Assembly: GCF_028453695.1 (NCBI RefSeq) | Contig: NC_135781.1 | Span: 20,769,640 to 20,833,639 of the forward strand | DNA: 64,000 nucleotides | Reading direction: 5' to 3' | Origin: Augochlora pura | Taxonomy: Eukaryota; Arthropoda; Insecta; Hymenoptera; Halictidae | Shown: positions 35,816 through 47,055 of the stretch, piece by piece | Numbering within the stretch: position 1 is the stretch's first letter | Layout of the letters: each line of letters begins with the position of its first letter | The notes under the pieces: generated by a model | Seen by the model: the letters and a program-made list of their open reading frames with translations, nothing else | Told to the model about the DNA's origin: nothing | Database searches by the model: none | Program-made: the position numbers and the translations under genes

Positions 35816-37020
35816 AATCGACGAGGATCCTCTTTCACCGTATTGTCGACCTTACCATAATAATTGCAGCAAAGACATTTCAGCCCTTGACATTGACGGA
35901 TTCCTATCCGGGATTTCGACCGTTCAGGTGTAAAGTAATTTTTCCTCAGGAGGCCCGTCGTATCGTTCATTCTATCCACGTCTGAACGATGAATATTCGT
36001 GATTTTCTGTCGCGCGTAGTCGAAAACAGGCGGTCTCGAAGGGTGCGCGTCGAATAGACCCCATTTTCTCCGATAAGAAAAAGAAAAACGGTGTGGCAGG
36101 GGGCAGCGCGCGATGGTGGTAATCTCGAGCGAGGAATTTTAATTAAAACCCACGGTTATCACGCTCGCATTGCCGAACAGACGGAGGAACCCCGAAAGAA
36201 CATCGAAAAATACCTTGAATGACGAACGAACCGAGCAGCAGCGTTTCCCCCCTGCCCCGTTAGTAGATCGTCACGCGTATTATTTATTCACGTCACGGCT
36301 CACGGGGGATCGAAGAATGCCCGAACGTCCTCGGGCCCGCTCTGGTAGCTGAAAGGTGGCACGGAAGGGGACGAGAGAGCGAGTGGTTCGATAGGAGGGC
36401 GAGGGGTTCGCGAGGGGCGAGGTGGACAACGAGGATGCGAGGAGTAATAAGTCGAGATAACGAGCTTTTCGATGCTCCTCCTCTCCTCCACCATCGAAAC
36501 GGAAAATTAATTAAGTGACTCCCAAGGTTCGCCGGGTATTCTTAACCTTCGAAGACACAATGAACGAGAAATTGTGCGACGGAGAGACGGAGGCCAATCG
36601 AGAGGGGCGAGAACGGGACGGATAGAGGAGGAAGATAGCCGGCTATCAGGGTCATTAGTTACGGATGTCCCGTCCGAACCGGGACCACTCTCGTCTCGAT
36701 AAACAGGAGGCCCTTCGGCCGGGACAGCCGGAGAGAAAAGAAGGCGGCCCAGCGGGGGAAGGTCCCGAAGATACCGTGAAAAAAAGCGAGTAAAGAGAAG
36801 AGCTCTGCGGAGCAACGCCGTGGAACCGCGACAGCGAGAGGATCGGAGAGGACCGGAGAGGGAGGACCCTGAATAATAATTATAGGGTCGGTAATATAAC
36901 GGTCAGCGTGCCCGTTATCTGGCACTCTTAAAGTGCACTATGTTGTTTGGAAGATAGGAGCGGGGCCCGCGTTCCTTTCCGTTTCTCGTCACCGTCGCTC
37001 ATCTTCTCGCTTTTATCGGC

Positions 37021-37050
37021 TCGTCTCGCGTCTCGCGTCTCGCATCTCGT
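37021..37050. repeat. CTCGCGT heptamer array
   Basis: About four imperfect heptamers (TCTCGCG / TCTCGCA / TCTCGTC). Minor simple repeat in a GC-rich island. Confidence 0.75.
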
Positions 37051-38211
37051 CGCCCGTGTGTCCTGTACCTTGTCGCCGTATGGCCGAAATTCTCCAAGCC
37101 GGGATCTTGTCGAGGAATTACGCGAGGAAGTTCGACGCTGCTAGACAGAAACGGCGAACAGAAATTCGGTATCCGGGGGAAGGTGTTCAACTGCGCGGAG
37201 ATTATGTTCTTGGATTAGATCCCAACCCCTCGGCGACCTGCTAGCTCCGGGCTCGGAATAGCAAGCCGGCCGAGGCTGCCTGGAAAGGGTTTGCTTCTAA
37301 TTATACTTTTTGCTGTTTAAATGCGCCGAACAAGTCAAAGGTGCACTGCATTGTATTAGGGCTGGGGAAAAAATAGATTTTTCAAATAGTTTACGCTTTC
37401 TATTGTAGTATAGAATTTGAGAAATAAACTTTCCTCGGAATAGTTGTATTTACTATTTCAAGCAAAATTTAAACATTTACAACATTTTGTGTTACATGGA
37501 AAAATGCAAATATTTGTAGTCCATTAACTGTCTCAAAAATCTATTGTATTTTTCCCAATCCTGTATTGGATTAAAGTATTCGTACACACTTTAGAACGCA
37601 ATATCTTTTTGAAAACCGAACTAATCAACTTTAATTTTCCTTATATATTACAGAAACTATTGTACTGTATAATGACTAAAATATTTTAAAAAATTTTTGT
37701 TATAGCCACTAAAATGCGAGAGTTTTCTCATCTCTTTTTGTCATTCCAAGTAATAGCAAAATTAGAAAAAGATAGTTTAATCATTGTACGGTAAACAAGT
37801 CTTTTTGGCATTTAAAACGAAATCCAAATCGTTATAATTTAATCCGTTACTATATATTTATAATATACGTAATAAAACAACCTTGACGGACACGGTATTC
37901 AGAGAAAAATACATGCTTTTAGTACAGATCATTTTTATTTTGCGTGAAGATTTACCGTCTATTCCGCACGTACAGTTTAATCTCACGTGCGAATCGCTAG
38001 GAAGAAATCTGTTCGGCAGTTTTCCTCGGAGGTAAAGCGGAAAGGTGGGAAACATTCCACGGCAGTGCCGTTTTATGGAGAAAGCAGAGGGAATCGATTC
38101 GGCGTGCCCTCCGCGCTGATCTAACCCCTTAACAATCGGTTCGAACGAGATTATGTCGCGCGAGTCCGTGTTCGACGGGAGAATTTCGAGCAGGTCGTCG
38201 CGCGACTCCGT

Positions 38212-38233
38212 CGGCGAATCGGCGAATCGGCGA
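38212..38233. repeat. GGCGAATC octamer array
   Basis: Two full copies and a partial copy of GGCGAATC in tandem. Confidence 0.75.
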
Positions 38234-39113
38234 GGAGGGACGATCGCTTGAGATTTCCACATCACGTAACTCCCGGCGCGCACATACCTGATCCCGACGC
38301 ATTCAGCGTGACGAATCACGGTCGTCGGACAGGGCTGGCGAGACACGCGTGAAAAGATCTGCGAAGTCGGTGTGTCCGGCCACCTTTCAAGTCAGCTACC
38401 AGGAGATTTTCAACGACTTATAGGAGTTGCCCGTGAAGCGGAGTAAGACGGTCCGGTCCGGTCCTGTCCCGTCCCGGCCCGTACGCCGCCTTCCGGAGGC
38501 CAGTAAAACCCGGCGAAGTAGATTGCACGGGTGTCACGGTTAATCGGATAACTTAGAATCGAAAGCCGGACTTTGACTCTTTCATGCGCCGAATCGTGCC
38601 GCTTCCCCGGTGTCCCGTGTACATTGACGGAGTGGAAAACCGCGGGACTGGCACCGCTCAAATTAATTGAAGCGATAATCTCGAGAAAATCCTTCGCTCC
38701 GTGCTCTCATGGCTCCCGAGTGTCCTCACCGAGTCTAATGACGATAAATTACGTCGGGCTTGGATCCGCGAAATTATTATCCGGATAAAAAACCACGAGC
38801 CGCCGATAAAAGATGATAAATTAAGTATGTCTTTCATTCGTAGGACTAGAGCACGAATCTTTTCAGACACGAAATAATGCGCCAACTTTAATCAGCGAGA
38901 CTTTATAAAATCTCTCGAGCTTCGTACAAATTTCGTCGGAGAGCACAATATTAGAAACGTTACTTGCTTCTTCGTTCTATTCTCCAAGAACGTTCCCGTT
39001 GCCGTCTGGAATGTTTCTTACAGCAAAAGTGAAATTTATTTACGTCACATATGACGTACTAATTCTGCCACGTGACCAACATTAAGAATTTTATATTTGA
39101 AGAAATTGAAACT

Positions 39114-39220
39114 GCAACGCTAAGTGACGATGCTAATTACTTTTCCTACTGTAAAAATGAATTTTCGGATTTGTGGAAATAATTCCTAACATATCGGTAA
39201 TTTGGCAGTCAAAGTGTTAA
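39114..39220. mobile_element. Possible 99-bp TTAA-type element
   Basis: Right end GGTAATTTGGCAGTCAAAGTG followed by TTAA (39217-39220). Left end after GCAA (39114-39117) reads CGCTAAGTGACGATGCTAATTAC, an approximate inverted match (AC(G/A)CT..G(T)GAC..GC..AATTAC). The right end is shared with 54920-54932 and, more distantly, with 20544. The left end is too decayed for a firm call. Confidence 0.4.
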
Positions 39221-40949
39221 ACAGTTGATTGAAATGATCGTTTGGATACTGGAGGAAATACAGATGAACCCAATATAACAGTGAAATAAAAAGTGCACTT
39301 TTCGAGACTGCAGCTGCCCGTTCAATCTTGCAGTCAAGTGTCCGTTATGCTCGGCCCTCTCGGCTCGCAAGGCAGCCTCGTCACGGTGTCCCGCGCCCGT
39401 GTGTGCGTGGCTGCGCGATCCACTTCACCGAATGGCCACTTTGCGCGTGTGAGAGCGTGAAAATTGTTGCAGCGAGAAACGGTCGGTCGATAATTCGACG
39501 CAATGACTGACTCTAGCGTCGAGGAACTCCGATGAAAATGATCGCGATCGGCCCGAAAATGTAATCGAACGAAACGTGGCTCGCTGGGGAACGTGCTCCA
39601 CCACGACCGGATTCCACGCAGGCTCGAAGAGAATCCGCACGCGCGGGACAATGCTTTCAAGCACTTCGGACATTAAAAATCCGTGGAACAGATTATTTTT
39701 CTCAGTGCGTAAGATTCGGAGACCAACTAAGTAAAATTTTTCATTTCCTCATGATCCCATCGTAATCTGATTTTGCACAATTATGAATGGATCTCTATAT
39801 AAAATAAAAATTTTGTCGAGCAGTTTTATAAAACTAAAGCTAAACAAACGTGAATTTCTTTTTGTAATACATTTATTTATGTAAATGTCACTCTTGCAAT
39901 ATTTACAACATCCTGTTATATTGTTATTGAGACAGACCATTAATGTAGAGAAATTTTCGTACCTCGTAATACTTTAAAAAAGACAACATGTTCAATGTGT
40001 CAAGCTAAAGAAAATATTCGTAGAATATTTCACCACGAAAATATTTGTTACAAACACAAACTTTGCATACAAGCGATGTAAATTATTTTTAAATTAAGCA
40101 TTGCGCTTCGTTCTTCGATATGTCCTAATTTATGGTCTTAAATTCGCGACTTCAAGTAGAATATTCATTTAATAATGTCAACACGGTAATGCCAAATAGT
40201 GTTTTATATTATAATATCAAAAAATTATTGATATACCAAAAAAAAAAAGGTAAAAGCAATGTTTCCGTTAGTATTGTCCCATCGTACGAAGCTATTTTTC
40301 GGGCAAAGATATCACGTTGCATTGTACCGATTCTTTAAACAAACGGCCGCTAAGGGGACATCGTCCCATTGAAGATCGAATTGACGAGCAAGCAGGCGGA
40401 ATGAAAGCTGGTCAGCAACAAGTGCATAACTCGCCGACTGTCTCGTCGCGGGAGGGACGCGTCCCGTCCGATCGCGTGGAAAGCAACCATGACTTCCTAT
40501 GATTTCTTCCTAAGGGCCCTGACTCTTCGTCTTCCCCGGTTTCGTTTGACCCCGTTCGTACTTATCGGCAAAACGCCGCGTGCTTGCTGCACATTCGAAA
40601 ATTGCATCCGGCCGAGGACCGGCCGGGGGAGCAGAAGGTTGCCAAAATGGAATCAGGAAACTGCCCGTCATTCTGTTTTGGCGAGTCATCCGGAGAACCG
40701 TGGCCAAGACGATCGGCCGCTGGGCTGCCAGCTTTCAGAAACTGGCACCCGTCCTTTCAACCGTCGCGTCCCCGCCGACCAGAAGAATTACAGGCTCACT
40801 CGCCTTCACCCGCGGCTCCTCGACCTGTTCCACCTACTCGCGGAATAATTTCAACTGGATTCCGTAGGGATCAAGCTTCCAAACAGTCTTTCTACGCTAC
40901 GAGTTACGGGAGCGCTAGATATGCTGCTAATAGACACTATTTACTGACA

Positions 40950-40951
<2 letters not shown>
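39221..40951. other. Non-coding DNA
   Basis: GC-rich 39300-39680, AT-rich 39690-40330, GC-rich 40340-40950. Plus frames of 119 and 137 codons near 40489-40997 overlap each other in different frames and end in the GA array. No supported gene. Confidence 0.5.

Positions 40952-40990
<39 letters not shown>
40952..40990. repeat. (GA)n microsatellite
   Basis: About 38 bases of GA dinucleotides, one of the longest pure arrays in the window. It yields an Arg/Glu repeat at the end of the overlapping frame. Confidence 0.95.
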
Positions 40991-40991
<1 letters not shown>

Positions 40992-41977
40992 CAATGACGT
41001 AGGAAGAGAAAATTGCGCATTTAACACGAGGCACAAATTCCACAGAGTTGATTTATGACATAACTGCATGTGATCGATTCTGTATTCCGCGATGGTCTCA
41101 CAGGTCTGAGGAATTCGCGTGCATTGATATTATGGTAATAAGGGTGGATAGAATTGTAACTTGATGAACACCGCTTCTGGAATAAATGCTAAGTAGCTTA
41201 ATCATGAAGAAATTAGAAGATATCCTTGTTTTCGATCTAATTTTATAACCTTTGACTTGCCAAACATCGTCAGAGGTTTACCCAGTGATGAATTACATCT
41301 TGGGAGTAGCAACCTAGAAAAATACCATTTAACATTCGAGTCATACTATTGTCATACCACATCTAATTCTTAAATTCTTAAAGTCAGAGAAAATATCTAA
41401 TTCAAAGGAGGTTAAATAGTTTCGAATGAAAAGGATTAAAAATTTCACTAAAAGTTGCTAACATATATACGAATAGTCGGGAAGTTATTGCTGAGTACTT
41501 TCAACGATTTCTGGATTCTCTCGCGACAGATTCGACGAGGATGACTCCGCCAGATGACAGAAATCTCCGAGTTCCAAGAACGACAGAGTTATCGATACGT
41601 GTCTGTTATCGGCGTGCCGCGGCGCGAGCATCGCGGGAGACACCGTGGAGGTATCGGGGCGGTATCCGTCGAAGGATGAGCTCGGAGTAAATCCGTCTAG
41701 TAGACAAGAAAAGTGGCGCGATAGGTCGGCTGGGATAATCCCTGGCAGGGTCGTGGGTTCCGAAGGGTGGTGGGGCTTGTATCGGTGCACTCGGCTCGGT
41801 CTCGGGCTGAAGTCGTCTCCACCCTGACCACTTCTCGGCGGAGGGCTCGGAATGGGTGTAACACGGCTGCCACGGACTTGGTGGAGGGGTGGCGGGTAAT
41901 ATTTTAAAACGGCCGCGAGTCTGTTGCGAGCAGAGGCTCTTGTCGAGTGCACACGATGCTGAAGGGCTAGCGGACTC
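40991..41977. other. AT-rich to 41480, then GC-rich with a long minus frame
   Basis: A minus frame runs from an acceptor-like CCCTTCAG at 41959 to a stop at 41485. It has a Pro/Ser-rich, protein-like composition but no ATG near its start and only weak codon-position bias. Frames this long are expected several times by chance at this GC content. Confidence 0.45.
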
Positions 41978-42080
41978 GCAGAAAGAGGTGCAGGGGAACC
42001 GAGGGAGGGTACGGACCGCCGAAGAAAGAGAGAAACGACGTGGAAAAGAGGGAGAAAAAAGAGAGAGTAAAGGGAGGGCG
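41978..42080. repeat. Purine-rich tract
   Basis: About 100 bases dominated by GA/GGA/GAAA runs. On the minus strand it is a long pyrimidine tract. Confidence 0.7.
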
Positions 42081-43618
42081 TGCCTGCTGTTATCTTGCTT
42101 GTTCCCTGGATGAAATATCGACTAGCAGTTTCAGGCCTTCTTCCACTGCTTCACCTTCCGCATCTTCTTCCTCTTCGTCTCCGTCCTCGACTTCGCTCCG
42201 CGCTCAAGACTCTAGCCACAGCCTCTCGAACAATCCTCCTCGAAGACTCTCGTCCGCGCTCCCTGAAATATACTTGGATGTCCGTCATCGTCCTGGGACC
42301 GTTCCCGGATCGGTCTTCTTCCTGCATTTCTGGAAGGATAATGCTATATCTCCTCGCCCTGGCGACGTATCATTACCATGCATTGCCGGCGGGCCCATCG
42401 ATCACCTTCAGCTATCCAGGATGAGCCGGCTTCTCGAACCGATCGATCCTAGCGAAAAAAGCGGCCGCTCCCGAGAGATAGGTGAAACAGTGTAGAGCGG
42501 CAGGGGAATAAAAAGGGGGTTGGGGATCGGGGAACCTGAAAGAGGTGGAGAAGATAACCCGCGCGATCCTCTTCCGCGGCTTCCCGTTCTTCTTCCGATG
42601 AATGGATATTAGCTGGAACCAGAGGCAGCTACTTTTCCATGCCTTCGAACGAATCCTGCCTGCACCAATTTTCGTGGAACAACCGGCTCCTCGAACAAAT
42701 CCTATCCAACGAACGCCGAGACAAAGGAGCTGGTAATTTTCGTGTTTACTATTTCTTCGTTGTCGCCATGGCGTTCGTTCTACGTCCTTCGGCGCAGAGA
42801 TTGTGTGTCGTTGTGCACGAAATGTCCGATTTTGATCGACCAGTGCGTTCCCTATTGTCACGATATTTTTATTAGGCGTAAACGTTGAGATACTGTTTCC
42901 TAAAAAGAATCTGGAGCGTATAATCAACGTATTAAAACCTGCATTAAAAGGAAGACAGATTAGCGTGGGGCGACGTAATTTTTAATTAGAAAAACCGGGC
43001 TCCTCTTCAGCGGCAGCCACTACCGCGCGCTGTGAATTAATCGCGACTGCGATTTTAATTAGACCGCGTTACCACGAGCCTCGTTGCCGGTCCACGGTAT
43101 TTATTTTATAGAGTGACAACAATTAATCAGCCGAATGTCGCGGCACCAGGTATTTATTCACTCGTGTCCTCTGTGTTGGTGCCAGCGATAACATAAACTC
43201 TGCAAGATCGCATCGCTGACGGCGCGGCGCGACGTTGCTGGTGATAACAGGACGTGATGGGCACGACGTGTAAATTCAGACGATCGCGTTAAATTTCCGA
43301 TTCGATCTATCGCCAAACGGCGAATCGTCTGTCAAAATACCTCTCGTCGTCTCTCTCTACATCGATCGATCGAAATCAGGGATCGCGATTGTTAAGACTT
43401 CGTTTGCAAACTAGATTCACGGCTTGGAAAAATATTAAGCTGTTTACACAGTTCTTTTCAAGTCGTTTATACGAATTCGATGAAAGAAACGTCACGATTG
43501 ACATGAAAATATTTGTATGATTTTTACAATAACTTTCTGCATGCAGAGGCTATAGTTCGAGACAATTTTCATAATACTTTTCTTAAAAAAGAATAATTGA
43601 TTCTAAAGATATAATCGT
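42081..43618. other. GC-rich island then AT-rich valley
   Basis: Ser-rich and Leu-rich plus frames (42040-42495, 42080-42424) derive from a TCC/TCT/TCG-rich stretch. A 171-codon minus frame (42412-42927) is unrecognised. AT-rich after 43420. Confidence 0.5.
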
Positions 43619-43645
43619 TCATTTGTCTGTGTTCCTCAGGTGTGT
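43619..43645 (+). promoter_or_regulatory. Candidate ratchet (recursive) splice site
   Basis: A pyrimidine-rich run (TTTGTCTGTGTTCCTCAG) ends at 43639 and is followed at once by GTGTGT. An acceptor abutting a donor-like hexamer fits a recursive splice site on the plus strand, the same strand as the candidate exon at 29727. GTGTGT is a weak donor. Confidence 0.25.
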
Positions 43646-46600
43646 CTGATCATCGCTCACCCTTTCTACTGAACACTGATTAAAGTAGTTTAAATATTTT
43701 TTTAAACCTTATCCGTCCATCGCATGTTAAAATGATGCTATCAATATAATTAATATAGTAAGAGGCAAAGAAATTCACTTAGTACATATTTGACTGAAAG
43801 AAGATATATTTCCGTAATGTTCTCTTGAAATTTTTCATATAGAATAAAACGATGCACGGAACAAACTACTTTTTACACTTATCGTAACGTGCATCTTGTA
43901 CATTTGCGTTAAAACGTATAGCAAAATGGCCACCGTATTCATTCCGATCTTTACTGTTGCTCATCGTTTAGGTTTTCACCCACTTATTGTCGCTCACGTC
44001 TATTCCAAATTCTCTTAAACAATTCTCTTAAACTCCCTATAGTATTTAGATATTTTTTTAATAAAAGCATAAATGACATGTCTTCTCCTGCTAGTGAAAT
44101 ACTTATCCCTCAAACTGACACACAGTATTCCGTCCGCAACAATTGTTAATAATAGATACACATACTTCATGTTAAAAAAATCACAAAGTCTCAGAACAAT
44201 TATTGTGAAAATAGTAGAATAATGTATACTAAAACTTGAAAATAATGTAAATTTGCCACCAGAGAGTAATGAATATTAAATTCATGAAAAACGAAGTTCA
44301 AATAGTATGAACAATACTATAACAGTTTTTACCTCATGGAACTTCTTACAAATTATTGAAAATAATTTGATGAGAATTCTTACCACAGATAGGATACCAA
44401 CGATAGTACCGTAAACGATTTGTCGCGAAGAATTGCACACAGAGATGTCCGTGGAGAGTGCACGGGACGAAATAAATACAATTAGTTAAGAAAGATCTCC
44501 CGCAGTGGTCGACGGGGAATACGATCGCTTCCCCGGCAAATGAAGAAACATCCGGGGTGCAGCTCGATCCTTCTCGAATCTCTTTCGATAAATCGTGGCG
44601 CGGGGCGCGATCGCGGAACAACGGAAAGCCGAATAACTCGCGCGACTGCTTAAAGAGCGAGGAGGGGTCCGGGGCCCGGGCCCGAGGAAAAGGGGTACAG
44701 AGGCGGCGAGAGAGATGGGATCCGAAAAGTAATGTGAGAAATACGAGAGGGCCGAGAGCGAGGGGTCAAAAGGTGTGCATCGCTGACCGTGGATCGAGGG
44801 TGAGGGGCAAAGGAGGACCGACAAAGATATTTGGAACGTTCGCGGCGCAGAATTCGAGGCATAGGAAGCCGAGATATCGCGGCGGAGGCTGCTCGTTGTT
44901 CGGTTTGCTGGCTGGCGAAATAACCGAAGAATCTTATGCTCATTTCACGAGTCAGAGAGAAAGGGTACCTCGGTACCCGGAGCCGCCGACAATTCCGTAT
45001 CGGAGCGGAGATCGCATTGTCACCACCTTCCTTTCTTTTCCCTCCTCTTCCTTCGCCAGCGTCTTCGCCAGCGATCGTTCCTCGTTCTCTTCCTCCTCCT
45101 CCTCTTCGTCCTTTCCGCTCTTATCCTCCTGTTTCTTCTCCGCCCTCCGCCCTCCTTGCTCCGTTGCAACCTTCGTATTTCCTCGAACCTCTGTGACACT
45201 CGGCGCCGACATTAAATCCAGCCTAGCACAATGGTACGCGTTACGGTATAGGATATTTCGCGGATCGATGCCTTTTATTTCTCCGCGGCTTCCTCCTCGG
45301 ATAAATAGCCTGCTCAGGATCCCGCGGACAATACGCGTTCCGAAAGTTGACGCGCGCCAATGGAAATTTCTCTTTCGCTGGCGAAGGAGTGAGGATTCTT
45401 TGTTTCCGTCCTGAAAGAAACCATGTATCGACACTTTTAACCCTGCTTTGGGCGACGCGTGTCAGCCTTTCATTCCCTATCGCATCTATGAAACTGAAAA
45501 TGGCAGTGTCGTGTACTCGGACACCATCGACGGCTAGGAGAACGTTCAAACTTTCGATGAAGCGACACTATTTAATCTTCGTACGGCAGTTACCGGGACA
45601 TATTGACCCAGTATACTTTTAATCGTTAACCGATTACTTGATTTATAAATATTAAAATCAGTTGACCGAATCGCTGTTACATTAAGAACAACGGAAAGAA
45701 GAATACATCTACAGGAAGAATCTTTAAAACTATCTAGAAAAAGTAATGCATAAAAATTGAGAATTAATGGTATCGTCGTCAAATATATAGTTATTAACGT
45801 GGTCTTGTTACTTTCATTCCTACAACTATATATTTTAGTATCATTATTCTTATTATTGCAAGTTAAATTTCATTAAATTGGATTAGATAATAAGTAATAA
45901 TATATTAAAAAAAGTAATAACGTTTGAATACTGTTTATCCCTTTCCCGTCAATGAATTTTCCCACGTGTACAAATCATTTCACATATCAGATTCTAAAAT
46001 ATTATAATTTCGGGTATAGAAGCATTTTGAAAGTTAGTATCGCGTATAGAGGCCGCGCTTACTCAAACTTTGTTTAGCCTTAACTCGAAAAGAAATTCAA
46101 CAGGACTCGAAGAACTTCAATTATAAATGAAAGATAATATTTATCCGGGTATGATAGCACTGGTTGCGTCCATCACGCTGCGCTGTAGATTTTTATTGGA
46201 GCCGACTATCACCGTGAAAATCGAAAACAGCTCAAGGGCTGCGTCTACAACGCGATTAAAGGAATCCACTTAGTGCGTACCGGGAAGACACCCCGAAGTT
46301 TAAGGCCTAGGTCTGCAGCGCGTAGGCGACATTATCATGATCTTACAATTTAATTCTCGCGCAAGCTTATCTGCCGGGAAGGGGAGACTGCTCCGGCCAG
46401 CTGGAAAGAGGATTTAAAGTTGCGCGGGTCTCGAAGGACGCGGGCTAATCAGTCGGGAGATACGCCGTCGTCGGCGTCCTCGCCGTCAGCCGCCGAAGTG
46501 TCGGCCGGTGTAATCGTTGCGGGCGAGGGCGAGCAACAAACAGGCCGGAAGAAATTTCTTCGGGGACGGTGTAAGGAGCGGCCGCAACGACCGCGACAGG

Positions 46601-47035
46601 GGCAGCGGCGGAGATTCAGATCTTGAGAGGTGTGCGAACGCGGTCGGAGGGTGAACCGAGAAAAGGGACAAGGGCTGCGCGGTAGACGAGGGTGGCTGGT
46701 TCCGAAGAGGTGCTTTACATTATTTCAAGAAGCCGGTCCCGCGTTCCGCGGGGCGAAGTGCGAAGAAAGCGGATGAATGGGGCGAGCCGCTCGAGAACCG
46801 AGAGCAGCGCCGGAAGAAATACTGCGGAGGGTGAAACTACTATCCCTGCTCGAAAGTATTTGCTCCAATTGAAACCGACCGACGTAACTGCGCCCACAAT
46901 TAGGTATGCGTGCGCAAGAACGCTGCGCTGGTGTCGTCCACAGTGTTCTCGGCAACGTATGGAATAGTTTGGAGACGTTTAGTAGATTTTTAACCATTTC
47001 ATAGTCCGCGCGCATACAGGCGAAAGCCGCATTGT
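43646..47035. other. Non-coding DNA with one very long chance-like frame
   Basis: AT-rich to 44400, GC-rich 44450-45560, AT-rich 45600-46150, GC-rich 46180-46970. The longest frame in the window (44557-45414, 285 codons) lies in the island. It is low-complexity (Ser, Arg, Gly), is overlapped by 160- and 112-codon minus frames and has no recognisable domain, so it is not called. Confidence 0.5.
45025..45155. repeat. Pyrimidine-rich tract with TCC/TTC runs
   Basis: C/T-rich simple sequence including CTCCTCCTCCTC and a tandem CTTCGCCAG pair (about 45050-45071). It explains the poly-Ser and poly-Glu runs in frames crossing it. Confidence 0.8.
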
Positions 47036-47055
47036 TTAGCCCCTTACACTCGAAG
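47036..47055 (+). repeat. TTAA-element end (CCCCTTACACTCGAAG)
   Basis: TTAG followed by CCCCTTACACTCGAAG, close to the left end CCCTTTGCATTCGAG of the complete element at 27424-27561. No inverted partner was seen downstream, so it is probably a truncated or decayed copy. Confidence 0.5.

Larger units (their letters stand above)
35816..39113. other. Non-coding DNA
   Basis: GC-rich 35820-37290, AT-rich 37300-37950, GC-rich 37960-38880. On the minus strand TCGCCAG (38335) and CAG|GTATGT (38289) bound a 47-nt open segment, but the pyrimidine tract is poor. The 162-codon minus frame over it is unrecognised. No gene is called. Confidence 0.5.

Noticed and set aside
44557..45414. Longest open frame in the window, 285 codons, plus strand
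   Set aside because: It lies in GC-rich low-complexity DNA, has poly-Ser and Arg/Gly-rich composition, is overlapped by 160- and 112-codon frames on the other strand, and has no recognisable domain or splice sites.
45437..45455. TTAACCCTGCTTTGGG, considered as a TTAA-element end
   Set aside because: No partner and no related copy; probably chance.
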